Below are positions 1 through 11,485 of a DNA stretch of 64,000 nucleotides, in pieces. Made by a program: the position numbers and the translations under genes. Origin of the DNA: Oryzias latipes (Eukaryota; Chordata; Actinopteri; Beloniformes; Adrianichthyidae); contig NC_019860.2 in the NCBI RefSeq assembly GCF_002234675.1, positions 10,352,586-10,416,585 on the forward strand, in the 5' to 3' direction. The notes beneath the pieces were generated by a model. That model was given only the letters and a program-made list of their open reading frames with translations, was not told where the DNA came from and did no database searches. Within the stretch, counting starts at the first letter, position 1. Each line of letters starts with the position of its first letter.

Positions 1-322
1 AAAACTATAATCAATTTCTTCAAGCTTGTTATTTTTAGTAATATCTGCCTCTTGTGCCATCTTACTCTTCAGGGATAATAGGCGGTGCAATGTCTTGAGG
101 AAAAAAAGAAGCATTCATCCTTGTATGTTTTGGTTATTGAGGCAGAAAGATAGTTTCCAAAGGAATGTTTAAATTTACGTAAAACAGACTCTGAACACAC
201 AGACGACACGCCTCCTTATGAGGCTGCTCAGCACATGACATCTATTGTTTGACATAAAGTAGAAACCACATCAAACATACCTCTATCCCTCATAGCTGCG
301 TGTGTCTTGTTGGTTTCCGTAG

Positions 323-3300
323 TGACCCCTCTGCCCCCATCTTCCCTGCGGCTCCTCATCCCTCCAATCCGCGTGCTCGCAGCAGCCATGTGGCAGTTGG
401 CCCAACAGCAGAGAGTGGAGCATTATGGGAAGCTGGAGGACTTTGTCTCACTGGTAACTGAGGCAGTCCCACACCTGTTGACAGACAGGCAGAGAAGTCT
501 GCTGCTGCTGGCTCTGAGGGCCAAGGTGGGTGTTTAAGGTGGTCTGACGTGGATGCAGTTGTCATTTATGGATTGTAGTGATGGGAACTTCGATTCTCCA
601 GAGTTCCTTCTTTCGATTTGGCTCTTGGGGAAACATTCGGCTCTTTCGAATGTCGAATCTTTACATATAATTTTTTGTAGGCCATTATTTCACCATTATA
701 ATGCAGAAAATAATATTAATGTTTAATGTGTAGTGTACTCATGCCTTAGAATTGCCTAATTGTTTGCATTTTATTCCATTGCAAACCATTCTATTGTTAA
801 ATATTTGAATCAAATGTTGGCATACTCTAGTTAAGATTAACTTTTATTACTTAAGCTTTTATAGTTTTGACGAATTAAATGATGGACGCAGATAACATCA
901 GTTTTTTTTCTGCTCCTTTTCATTATAGAATTGTAATATTTTTTGTATTGTCTTGATGTAAATAAATGAAATAAAGATCTATTAAATAAATAACAAAACT
1001 TTTTTATTCAACAGATGAAGCAGTATGAAGACTTGCTGTACCGCATTAACCTGAGAGGGGAAAATAACTCTTAATATTAAAGTGCAAAGCTGCAACACTT
1101 TATATACATAAATAAAAAACACGTTGACTGTATACGAGAACTGAAACATGTGAGTGTGATGTCACCCATAGAGTACGGTTCACTTCCGGCGTCAACCCAA
1201 TTAAGTCGATTCAATCCCTTCAGTCCCCATTTTTTCGTGATACAGGTGCCGCCATGTTGGAGCTAGGCAAGGTCGTCAAGCAGTGATTGGTCAATTTGAG
1301 TCCTCGTTTTTTTCACTCTCCAATCAGGGGTCAGCTTGTTGGAAGTCCACATCCCTTTCACTTGAAAGCAGGCTACAAAAAATGTGCTGTGAATGCTCGA
1401 CGTGAGAGCACCTACTTTTAGTCAGGTTTTGATTGGTCTGTTTATAACTTAAATAACTTGCAATAAAAATAAAATCATGAAAAATAATTTGGATTATCAA
1501 GAACATGTTAAAAAAGTTATCGGAGCGAGAATGGTTATTCTGACCATTATAATGACTGAGTAATTGCTGTTTATTTCTCTATAGAAGTCTATGTGGTTTT
1601 GGAGCCCGCAGGTACTTCCTGTTTGAAATGCCAGGGGGGAGGAGTCAATCAGTCCAGTTCTCATATATGGTCAATGGTCATGTTATATCCCCTGCAAAGG
1701 CTGTTAATTGTAGAGAAGAGGAAGAATTCACTAGAAAAACTTCCCATCTATCCCTCTGACCAATTGGCTGCCTCTAATCTCATCACATTATGTGATTGTT
1801 TTGTTTGTGCTTTATATATAACAAACGAAAAACAGACCATTCATTCTCCATTTAGTGTTTTTGCGCCTTGTAATACAGTGGGAATTATGATCAGAAAATC
1901 TTTCTCTCCGATAGTTTTAGTTTGCGGTAGTTTCCACTATTGAATATAATACAATTCATTACCTAAACTTTTATTTTAAATGTAAGTTAAGACATCTTTT
2001 TTTTGCTTTCGATACAGTCCCATTAGGGATGAATGGAATTCAATCAAATTTCTGTTTTCTTCTGACGTTCACTCGGGTGTTTTTGCTCTTTTCAGGTGGC
2101 CCTCTTCAATCCCACTGATGTTCATCATCACCTAAAGAGAGTCCAGGCTGTTTTCCAGGCTACGGTGAGCAGACGCGCTTTGACTCGTCTTCATCGGGGT
2201 CGCACGGTTTGCATCCTAATGCGACTGATCTGCAGACCTGGACCGCCTCTGTGTCTGCTCTTTTTTGTTGTTGTTTTAGGAGGATACTGATGTGAAGCAA
2301 TGGTGCACCTCTCTATCTTCACTCGTCCGCAGAATGACGCAGGTGTCAGATGACATACAGCGCCTCCTGCAGGTCAGTGCTTCAAGAAAAATGGCAGCTC
2401 ACAGTGTAAGCGGTTTGTCTGCCAATCGGTTGGTCAAAGAGTCAAATCCCAGACTAGACAGTTGTTATGCTCTTGAGCAAGATCGTCTTCTACTTTAAAT
2501 AAGTGTCTGTTAAATGCTATGTAACTCCTGCAGGAGGTGTTCGACCAGAGCTTTGACTCCGCCCTCTTGTCGCTTGTGTCGGACTTCCTGTCCAGGATGG
2601 AGCAGCTGTTTCCTGTCCCTGACTTCAAGCAGGTGACAGCTCAGTCACTCGGCTGTGACTTCCTTTTGCGGCTCCGCTTTTCATCAGACGAGCTCCTGCT
2701 TTTGTGTCCCGAAGGCTGCCTCCTGGCTCGAGGGCACCCCTGCTGGTCTGGAGGCCTACGTGCAGGAGGGAGACGAACAGGATCTGACAGAGCTGCTGAG
2801 TCACCCCAGCTGCCGCCTGGGAAATGTCACGACTACAGGTACCCCGGCACAGAACCTCCTCAATGGACCAAGAACCACAAGCAGATTACAAAATGTAATC
2901 ACTTTTTCTTTTTCTCCTCAGTGGGTTCATCGTCCGAGGAGATCTTTCTCTCTGCCTGGTCCCACCCACTCGTTCACAAACTAACCAATCCTGACCTTCC
3001 TCCCTGTGAAGTCCAGCCAAGCGCCGACGTACAGGACTTAGACGTAGAGCTGGTGAAGGTGGAGGTGGGGATGACAATGGATGAAGAGCAGGAGCATCTA
3101 GAAGAGATTGTAATTGGCCCTTCTTCAGCGGACAATGAGGAATCCAATCAGAGATCAGCGGCCGACAGTATTGAGAGTTCTTTGAGCCGGTGAGGCCGTT
3201 CCCTCTCTGATCCTCCAAAGACCTCAAAGAGTTCTAATCATTTGTTTACCTATAGGTGTAAGGACTCGCCTGGAAACACCAGCATTCAGCCAGAGGACAC

Positions 3301-5644
3301 AGGTAACCACAACTTCACTGAACCATCCGTTGAAGCAAGTCATAACCGGACGCTGACATGAAAACTTATCAAGATAAATCAATAACTGTTTAAAGACCCA
3401 CTCTGATTTTTAAAAAAAAAAGTGTTTTAAAGATGTTCTTGTAGTTTTTTCCTCATGATGGAGGACATGTACAAAGAAAATTAAGCTTAAAATGAAATTT
3501 TTGAGTATTTATTTATTCAAATCAATGTGAATCAGGAGCAGTCAAAACCACGTACATCTTTATTTTACTCATCCAAGCGGACATCTGGCCCCCAAACTGT
3601 TCGGCTGCGTAGTTTCAAACATTGCTCGCCATTTTTGTTACCAAAGAAATCCTCAGAAATGCAATTTTAAGCTTAATTATGTTAACAAATGTCCTCCATC
3701 GTCAGAAAAATGCCACAAGAACACGATAAAAACGGCAAAATTACATTTTTCGTCATCGGATCGCTTAACGGTTCAAAGGATTACAGAGTGTGTGTTCTTT
3801 AGGTGTCGCCGTCGACATCTCATGTGTTGAAGAGTTAAGACGATGTAAGGATGACCACATTGAGGTGAAAATATGTGCATAAGCAGCTCTAGAAAAAAAA
3901 GCCTTTATTATCTCAAGTTTAAAAAAGCAGTGCTAGATAGTGGATTTTTTTCCATGGAGTTGTTTTAAATCAGATTTCCATGGTTCAAGATCGTTCTTTT
4001 TTGTTGAATAATTTCATCATGCATCTCCAAAAAAAATTGTTTCATTTCAAGCTATGTTCTCTAACTTTTGAACTTGTTTGTTTCATCATAGCTTTTGCCT
4101 GTTCCACAGGCGGCGATGTGGATCACTCCGGCTCTAATGCGCTGCAGAGCATCTCCCACAATTCTCAGCGTGTGGCTCACAAGTGTCCTCAGTGTGCGAA
4201 GTGTTTCATCTACCGCTCTCAGGTAAGAGTCGAACATCCCGATGACCAGATTAAGCAAATCCAATCGAATCCACCGTTGCGTGCATCCGCAGGTGATCCG
4301 GCACCTGCGCAGCAACAGGTCCTGCAGCGCGGCGCTGTCGTCTCCCAACGCCGCCAAGGAGCCCCGTCCCGTGGAGCCCCGCCCAGTCAGGGCGTACACC
4401 TGCTTCCAGTGCAGCCTCGTCTTTAAAGCCAAAGCCGAGCTGCTGTCGCACCAGCGCAGCCACCGGGCGCGTCCTTTCTACCGCTGTGAGCACTGTGACA
4501 AGGCTTTCCACCACCTGTCCAGCCTGACCAACCACAAACAGATCCACCTGGACCAGAGCCGCTTCGCCTGCAGCCAGTGCAACAAGGTTTTCGAGTCGGC
4601 AGAGCGACGGGACGCCCACCTGACACAGCACGAGCTGCCTAAACTCAACTGCTCGGTGTGTAAGCAGACCTTCGTCTCGCAAGCACTGCTGCTGCGCCAT
4701 CTGCAGACGCACTCAGCCGAGGGCGCCGTGCTGCGCTACAACTGCCTTTTCTGCGACCAGAGCTTCTCAGGTAACGTGTTGTCTGTGATGAAGCCCATGT
4801 TGATGTTTTTAGTCGATTTGAACGACTTTTCTGCACAGATTAACAATGTAGGGATCTCCTAAGGCAAAGAATTTTGCTAGCTTGTCGTTTTGTTTGCAGG
4901 CGTCACGCTGCTTCGTATTCACCAGCGCTCGCACACGCCGCGCACGTACCGCTGCGACCAATGCAACAAGTCCTACGCCTCTCTGACGATCCTGCAGGCC
5001 CACCAGCTGACCCACAGGGCCTCGGCCCGCTACCTGTGTCCGCAGTGCGGCAAGAGCTTCAAGACCCGCCACGGCCTCGAGTGCCACCTGCGCACGCACA
5101 GCGGCGAGCGGCCCTACTGCTGCCCCTACTGCCCCAAAGACTTCACCGCCATCGCTGGCCTGAACGTGCACATGCGCCGGCACACGGGGGAGCGGCCGTA
5201 CGTGTGCACGGTGTGTGGCAAAGGTTGGCCGTCCGGCGGCGACCTTCAAAAGCACATGAGGAGCCACACGGGCGAGCGGCCGTACGTCTGCCAATACTGT
5301 GGAAAGGGCTTCTCCATGTCCTGCCACCTGACGGAGCACCGCAGGATCCACACCGGTGAGCCACAGGACGGTAAACGTGACCTCCGGGCGCTCCCGCTGC
5401 CTCCTGACCCGTGTCTTACTGTCCTGCAGGGGAGAAACCGTACTCGTGCCCGGACTGCGGCAAGTGTCTGCGGCGGAAGTTTGACCTGAACAAGCATTTG
5501 CTGTCCCACAGCAACGTCCGGCCTCACACCTGCCCCCTCTGTCCCAAGAGCTACACCCGCAAGACCCACCTGAGCAGACACCTGCTGACGCACAGGCCCG
5601 CCGAGGCCGGCCGGCACGTTCAGGAAGAGTCGAGTGACATTTAA
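323..5644 (+). CDS. TINF2_N-domain C2H2 zinc finger protein (11 coding exons)
   Basis: Predicted nuclear DNA-binding protein of about 721 residues. Coding exons: 323-525, 2096-2164, 2280-2372, 2534-2632, 2715-2838, 2922-3189, 3256-3302, 4110-4222, 4293-4770, 4900-5355, 5430-5644. Every junction is GT-AG and every phase is compatible, which strongly supports the model. Residues about 8-196 (exons 1-5) resemble the N-terminal domain of TIN2, the shelterin scaffold; the motif LRLLIPPIRVLAAAMWQ is followed by VEHYGKLEDFV. This domain is fused to zinc fingers in many fish genes. Exon 6 is acidic and linker-like. Residues about 328-705 carry 13 C2H2-type fingers; the first ends in Cys instead of His, and finger 6 is split by an intron. 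The first coding exon starts with TG ACC, so the start may be an ATG split by an upstream intron, or more N-terminal coding sequence lies upstream. Target and function are unknown. It lies close to F2, but it lacks obvious ZNF408 features, so I give no symbol. Confidence 0.85.
577..660. repeat. Dispersed repeat fragment in intron 1
   Basis: A stretch beginning GTGATGGGAACTTCGATTC with internal TCGAA/TTCGAA motifs resembles a small dispersed repeat seen widely in fish. The rest of intron 1 to 1140 is AT-rich with no recognisable content. Confidence 0.3.
1141..1690 (-). repeat. Dispersed repeat R1, inverted copy in intron 1
   Basis: The reverse complement of this stretch matches 8095-9060 in several blocks: AGAATAACCATTCT, CTCCAACATGGCGGC, GAGAACTGGACTGA and the GAGAAATAAACAGC region. 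It is shorter than that copy, so it has an internal deletion. It has no coding capacity and is probably a non-autonomous transposon. Confidence 0.55.
3388..3780. repeat. Foldback repeat R2 in intron 7
   Basis: GTTCTTGTAGTTTTTTCCTC followed by ATGATGGAGGACAT near 3434-3470 is repeated in inverted form at 3688-3725, where ATGTCCTCCATCGTC is followed by CACAAGAAC. This makes a large imperfect hairpin. Related pieces occur at 14519-14880, 20190-20520, 44700-44870, 45465-45720 and 54425-54500. Confidence 0.55.
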
Positions 5645-5756
5645 ACGGACAGTCTGTTTTCCAATGCAGGAAGAGCAGTGAGGCCGCAAAGGTTGGATAG
5701 AGGCTGAGTTCTAAGCCAAAGATGGAGAAGTTTGTTTTCACCTTCCTGCTGAGTAG

Positions 5757-5762
5757 AATAAA
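5757..5762 (+). promoter_or_regulatory. Poly(A) signal of the TINF2_N zinc finger gene
   Basis: AATAAA lies 113 bases after the TAA stop at 5642-5644. It is the first canonical signal downstream, so the 3' untranslated region is probably short. Confidence 0.6.
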
Positions 5763-6617
5763 GTGAAGACAAAGATACAAGCAGTGTTAAATCTATGGAG
5801 CTCAGCTTGGTCATTTTTACGTCTTTAAATCTTGTAAATTTACGAGAAAAAAGTCACCAAACACCAAAGTTGTCTGTTTGTCGGAGCCGTGCTTGAAGAT
5901 GAAAGATGTGGAGCATTTTGTTAAGCTTTATTTCTGGATAGGTTTTTAAAAACAAAGAAATTCTGAACTTTTTGACCGCTCATAACTAAATTATTGTAAG
6001 TGTAGCCGGCTTTCCGGGGTTCCGTGTTGGTAAAGCAGAGTTTTATATGTATGTGGTGGACCGAGCAGTAGAAGACAAGGACAGCAAACAATTTTATCAA
6101 AACTTTTCAAATTTAGTTTACAAATGTGTAATTGGGCAAAAAGGGTCATTTAAAAGAGGTCAAAGTAACAAAATTAACTCAAGCTTTTAGATATGACAGA
6201 GAACAACTGAACAGATGGACAAACTTACTTAAACTGACCTCCCTAATTGAAAACACAAGGGAACATATATAGTGGCTAATCAGACCAACTAGACACACAA
6301 GGGGGAACTTAATAAGACTGAGACAAAATACAGAAAACAAACGAATCTAATGTCCTTCCTGTTGTAAATTAACCAACACAAATGAATGAAACTAAGGAAC
6401 ATCAAAATAGAAACTAAAGTAAAGAAACACAAGAAGAGTTTCTTCTCCACTGGGTGATGGTTCAGTCCAAGTATCTGCCTGCTGAATATAAGGCCTCTGC
6501 TGACTGGCATGCTTCCTTGTGTCAGGCCTGACTTGATGGTTCCAGCAGCAGATGGCAGCAGCAGCAGCAACAATGGTTCCCTCAGCCCTGGTACCTCAAA
6601 GCATAACATCAAAATAA
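5763..6617. other. Intergenic stretch without recognisable genes
   Basis: AT-rich sequence after the zinc finger gene. The open frames here are short, lack splice support and resemble no family I know. Confidence 0.5.
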
Positions 6618-6831
6618 CCCTTGTGCTATCCTATAGGGTCCAGATGACCTGATCCTTACATATATGTGTTCTCCCTACCATGACCAAGGTGGATAAAGGT
6701 GGAAAGATTTTATGTAATCCATGGACACCAGTGAAGATCACAAATCATTGAAGAAAAAAGGTTCAGAGCACTGTCTAGTGGGTCTAGATGACCCTACTCC
6801 CAATGTTAAAGTGCCTAGAATAGCACAAGGG
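6618..6831. mobile_element. piggyBac-like MITE (CCCTTGTGCTAT family), copy 1
   Basis: Inverted ends CCCTTGTGCTATC and (G)ATAGCACAAGGG, with TTAA intact on the right (6832-6835) and ATAA on the left. TTAA target duplications with CCC...GGG ends are the signature of piggyBac-type elements. About 214 bp with no coding capacity. Other copies lie at 9922-10068 plus 14450-14515, 22022-22220 and 39776-39970. Confidence 0.75.
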
Positions 6832-7039
6832 TTAATGAAGCAAATAATAAAGTAAACTAAAGCATGTTAATAAATTTTATGTTCAAACGTGTGTTATGTT
6901 TGAAAAAGAAATCTAAAAGTATATTCACAAAAAATAAAGTGAACAGATAGATATAGGGTGTGGTGCAGGAGGTTACTGCCCTGATGGGGTGACGGCATAG
7001 GCAGCCATCACAATGTGAAATAAGGAGCTCAAGAGACAT

Positions 7040-8094
7040 GTTTGGGTGTTGAAGACCTTTATTCAGCCCTTTTTATTTATATACACAGATGTCCAATTTG
7101 TCCCCTTACATCATGAACCTGTCATGCGAACAAGAAACACTGCGCGAAAGGAAAACAGTGTTAAATACGTCCCCTCCTCCAGATGAACCGTGTCGTTTCA
7201 GCATAAAACAAGAAAGATAAATAAAAATAGTCTGTTATATTAGCATAAGAATGTTGAAAATGCCAAAAGGTGCGCCTCTTCAGACGGTAGCGTCACACAG
7301 ACGTAGAGATCTCGTCTGTCATGGAGGAAGAAGTGGACAGATGCAGGGATACAGACGGCTTCATCGGGCTGCAGAGATCCTGCAAACCACCAATCAATAA
7401 ATAAAACATTAATAAATCATAAACTAACAAATGAGCTTCCAAACATTTGGAACGTTATCAATAAACATTCAGATCACCTGTCCATCTAAGTTTAGTCGGT
7501 CTGCTCTGCCGCTGCGTGGCGTTCACCTGCTGCTGCTCTGTATGCTCACTTCCACTGTAATTTTGTGATACTGTATACATTTTCTTTTTGGAGAACCTAA
7601 AAATCAGTCATACATGATTTTCTGATGCTAATCTTCATTCAACCACTGTTCCTCTTCAACCGTTTACGCAATTCTGAATTTGAGAAAAGCATGCTTTGCC
7701 CCGATACGCAACACTTTAGGTTAGGAATGTGTGGCTTATCGGTCCTCGTCAGTCTCGGCTGATTCACGTTGATGGTGTAAACGGTTGAAGGGTTGCGCCG
7801 TGTCAAAAAGTGTATGCTATGTTGCGGTCGTCGGGTTAAAATGTTGAACCCACAAGCACACCGCTGCAACAGACAGGAGCCGCACAGTTTCAGAACCTTT
7901 TATTTGACTCCACACTTGCAAACATTTCAAAACAACTGTTTTTGGAGAGGCTCTGTTTTAGAACATAAAAAAGACCTTTAATTCACAATAATAAAACAAC
8001 ATTTCAAGTGTAATCCAAATTTCTCTAAATGATTCTAAACTTTGATCCATGTCTGAGCAAAACACTACCCACCTCCATTAAGCTCTTCACTTGT
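7040..8094. other. Intergenic stretch; possible minus-strand transcript end
   Basis: On the minus strand an AATAAA at about 7058-7063 follows a region that could be read as a short terminal exon (about 7340-7385). The neighbouring exon-like piece at 8170-8207 lies in repeat R1, so I do not call a gene here. Confidence 0.25.
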
Positions 8095-9060
8095 ATATGT
8101 CAGTGACTGTAGATGAGAACTGGACTGAGTGACCGCTCCCCTCTGGCGTTCCAAATAGGACGTACCTGTCGGCTCCAAGAAGCCTACATCTCATATTCCT
8201 CTCCTGAGAAATAAACAGCTATTTATCAGTAATTTTATTGGTTCAGAATAACCATTCTTGCTCCGATACCTTTTTTAACACCTTGATAATCTTTTTTTTT
8301 TCTTTAGTTGTTCAATTTATAAACTGGCATATCGGACGCCTCAATAAAAATATGTGGGGTGTTGTCCAAATTGGAGGGCTGCGTTCTTCCTGAGCTGCAT
8401 TTGAAGTCTGCTTACGTCACTGCGCTGCGAACAAGTGCTGTCCAAGTTCAACGACTTCTTCAAATGTGGCCTTCTTTTTCCCGATTACAAGGTTTGGTCA
8501 GGTGTATCCTTCTATGCTGTCCATATCCCAAGATGCATTGCGGGTGAACCCCGAGATTTTCTGACAACAATGGCGGACTGTGAAGCAAGACCTGGAGTTG
8601 GAAATAATTACACAAATGAGCCAGGGAAAGTTTGAGCTCCATGCCTGGTTCACTACTCCTCTCTGTTCAGGACTCACGGTTACTACGCAACAGGACATTC
8701 GCAGTTGTAACGGAAAGAATTATCTAAAGGCTAGACTCGTCCAAATTCACAGCCATTAACATCCTGCCTACCCGCTTGGCGAAGGACCTGGCCAACGTCC
8801 AACATCCTAGCCAACTTACACGCGGTCGAACATTCTAAACGTTTGATTGACATATTCTCCTGAGCCTGCTATCAAGTTGTAGGGGTGTGGCCTTCCAACA
8901 ATCTCATTCCTGATTGGTGAGAGTGGTTTCCAAAGAAACTCAAACCAGCTCAGACCAATGACTGCTTACTGATTGTGTCTGGCTCCAACATGGCGGCGTC
9001 CATATTGCTAAAAGGCGGCGACTGAATTAACTTCATTTTGTTGGAACCGGTAGTAGATAT
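8095..9060 (+). repeat. Dispersed repeat R1, copy beside the F2 pseudo-exon
   Basis: Homologous to 16252-17080 in the same orientation and, inverted, to 1141-1690. From AGAATAACCATTCTTGCTC at about 8245 it stays colinear with the segment directly downstream of the real F2 terminal exon. The two R1 copies were therefore probably duplicated together with F2 sequence. The 8095-8240 part is shared with the 1.1-1.7 kb copy but not with the 16-kb copy. Confidence 0.65.
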
Positions 9061-9154
9061 TTTTTTATGGATGACGTCATACTCAGTCTCATATACTTTT
9101 CGGTTCAAAGTGGTACAAGAACAGGCCAGAGGCAGACATGGTGGGAGAACAAAC

Positions 9155-9160
9155 TTTATT
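9155..9160 (-). promoter_or_regulatory. Canonical poly(A) signal downstream of the F2 pseudo-exon
   Basis: AATAAA on the minus strand, at the position where the real F2 copy has the variant AGTAAA (17163-17168). Confidence 0.5.
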
Positions 9161-9203
9161 GGCAACGTTGTGTTTGACAGAAATGGTGGATTTCTTTTGG
9201 GTT

Positions 9204-9356
9204 CTACTCGTCGTCTGCCCCAGATTTCTCGATCACTTTCTTGATCCACCTGCCCATCCTGAACAGGTGGGTGTAGAAGCCATAGATTCCATTGCGGTCG
9301 TAGCCCTGCCGCCACCACACAATGCCGATCTGATACCAGCGATTCTCTCCCGGGTG
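9204..9356 (-). pseudogene. Decayed duplicate of the terminal prothrombin exon
   Basis: A 153-bp copy of the last F2 exon (17212-17364), same strand, same length and same stop position, with an intact acceptor (TTTTTTCCACAG). The reading frame is open, but the thrombin core is damaged. The motif that reads [12 protein letters not shown] in F2 reads IVWWRQGYDRNG here, so Ser214, Gly216, Glu217 and the Cys220 disulfide partner are lost (chymotrypsin numbering). It lies about 8 kb downstream of the real exon with no complete protease exons before it. It could only be used by aberrant splicing past the real terminal exon. Confidence 0.85.
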
Positions 9357-9535
9357 CTGTGGAAAAAAGCTTTCGATCAGTTTCAGATCCAGTTGGAAGC
9401 AAGTGAACATCCATGCTATTCCTCTGGATTGATAAAATTTTCCTATAATCATGGGATTTTAGTACCTGCAGAAAAAAGTGTTATGTCATCTAGAGATCCC
9501 ACCCACTGGTAACACTTTAGCACTCTGAAATCTTT

Positions 9536-9642
9536 GTGTATGTGTGTGCGTGTGTGCATGTGTGCGTGAATGTGTGTTTGAGTGTGTGTGTTTGTGTTAG
9601 TGTGTGTGTGGGTGTGTAGGTGTGTGTGTTTGTGTGTGTGTG
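9536..9642. repeat. (GT)n microsatellite, imperfect
   Basis: Roughly 105 bp of interrupted TG dinucleotides. The corresponding place in the F2 copy has only a few GT repeats, so it expanded after the duplication. Confidence 0.85.
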
Positions 9643-9921
9643 ACCGATGGGGATGCAGTCCAAGGGTTTGTGCAGTCCAAATGGGTAACAGTTGTGTGTA
9701 GGTGTAACCACTTGGCCGTTAGCGGTGCGTTGTGCAGTTGCTGGTCATGGTATGTGTTTGTTTTCACCTTCAAATTTTTTGTGTTTAGCAGCGATGGGTA
9801 GATGAGGCCTCGTGAAGCGTTTTGACACATTGCCCAAACTGCATTAATACTGTGTCGACAGTGGGTCACTCAATAGTGACTCCTGCTGGAGGGAGAACAT
9901 CTTTGCAGGCAACCAAGTTAA

Positions 9922-10068
9922 CCCTTGTGCAATCTTTTGGGGTCCAGATGACCCCACCCTTACATTGACGTGTTATCCCTACCATGACAAAGGTGGATAA
10001 AGGTGGAAAGATTTCATGTAATCCATGGACACCAGTGAAGATCACAAATTATTGAAGAAAAAAAGGTT
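9922..10068. mobile_element. piggyBac-like MITE, left part of a split copy
   Basis: Starts after an intact TTAA (9918-9921) with CCCTTGTGC and follows the family consensus to the AAAAAGGTTC block, where it stops. The missing right part is found at 14450-14515 in the matching orientation. Confidence 0.65.
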
Positions 10069-11100
10069 CCCAGAACCTCACCCAGAAGTGACCTGCAAGT
10101 GACCTGCATGTGCAGAATAGTACTCAACAGTGAACGACGTCACTCGTTGTTTTCGGAAGTAGCTAACATTAAGAATGGATGTCAATAACAGTGTTGTCAA
10201 CAGTGGAGCTCTTTTTGCATTATTACATTTACTTTCACAAAGGAGCCAGCACAATTACAATCTTCTCATTTTAGAAAGGCATTGGAGCCAGGATCGTCTG
10301 TACCCACTGTTGTGGAATGGGGATGTGTAGGTGCCGGGGCCGCGCTCGCGTGTGTAAGAGAGAGGAGAGAGCGCGTGCAGCGAGGTAGGGCATACTGTGC
10401 TGCATGCACTCTCTCCTCTCTGAGGGGCAGTGGGGGGACGCATGCATGTTGTGTGTTCTGGAGGAAGGACTACGATAATAAAAGAAGGCTTCCCCCAGCA
10501 GAACTGCTATTGACTCTTTATTAACCCGCTCTGGAGAATCTGAGGGTCCGAACGGGGAAGTGAACCCCAGAGGAGGATCTGCCTTCGGTCTCCTGCGCTT
10601 CTGACCACGGTTGGAAAGGGGGAAAAAAAGTCACTTCTGGAAAGGCTCAACAGCACGCTCGGCCATTTTGCAGGAAAAGTTTTACGTAAAGGAAAAGGAA
10701 AAGGAAAAGTTTTCAAAAACCTCCCGGTTGCGATAAGAGCCCTTGAGTTTGGCCTGAATAGGGTGGTCACCCAAACATGAATCAAATTTGTGACCTCGCT
10801 TCCCTTCCACTGACTGGTCTCAGCAGCATTGTCCGCCATGGTTGATGTTTATGTTCTTGTTGCCGCCTACTTCAATGCAGAATGATGACGTTTGTTGCAT
10901 ATCAATGACGGACGGGTCAGATACATGTGGCCAGGCGTTCAGACGGAGGTCGCATTTCAAAAGATTGGATAAGTATCGGATTCAGGACCACATACCCAAG
11001 TGGCCTGGGTAGCATTTGAAAAGATTGGATCTGTGTCGTTCAGACTGTCATGAAAAGATCAGATACAGGTCGCATAGGGACAAAAAAAATCGGAATTGGG
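10069..11100. other. Repeat-derived stretch with LTR-like fragment
   Basis: Between the MITE half and the LTR element. At 10450-10600 an ATAATAAAAG is followed by CTCTTTATTAACC and a CTGGAGAATCTGAGGG / GAACGGGGAAGTGAACCCC block. A similar block (CTCTGGGGGTTCGAACGCGG) occurs at 53025-53060. This suggests an old LTR end, but no complete element can be drawn. Confidence 0.3.
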
Positions 11101-11483
11101 TGTTACGGTTTCTGTTTCTTTGCCCGTGTGGTTTGTTTCCTTTTGTTCTGTGATGTTTTGAGTTTCACTTCCTGTTTTATTTTGTAGTATTTCCTGTTCC
11201 GTTGTTGTTTCGAGTTTGACCTTGCCCCATCAGTCCTGAGTGTTTCCACCTGTGTCTTGTTGCCTTGTATGTATTTAAGTCCTGTCTTTCCCCTCCTCCT
11301 GTGCTGGTCCATATTGTATTCTTCCCCGGTTTTCGAGCTTAGTGCATTTTTAGTGTTTCGAGTTTCTAGCCTGCCGTATGCAGTGGTTTTGGTTTTGTCT
11401 TTAGTTTTGTTATTAAAACCCCTTTCTCCTGCAACCTCCTACCTCTCTGTGCCTGGGTACTCCCTCTTTCTCCCCCCGTGACA
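11101..11483 (+). repeat. 5' LTR
   Basis: TG...CA ends; a TATA-like TATTTAAG at about 11271; an ATTAAA at about 11411 could serve as poly(A) signal. Confidence 0.85.
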
Positions 11484-11485
11484 TT

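Noticed and set aside
7340..7560. Possible terminal exons of a minus-strand gene before an AATAAA at 7058-7063
   Set aside because: The frames do not agree between the candidate exons, no protein family is recognised, and the only upstream partner was a repeat.
8170..8207. Exon-like segment on the minus strand with good acceptor and donor (ERNMRCRLLGAD frame)
   Set aside because: It lies in repeat R1; the same stretch, inverted, is in the 1.6-kb copy inside the zinc finger gene intron, so it is repeat sequence, not a gene exon.
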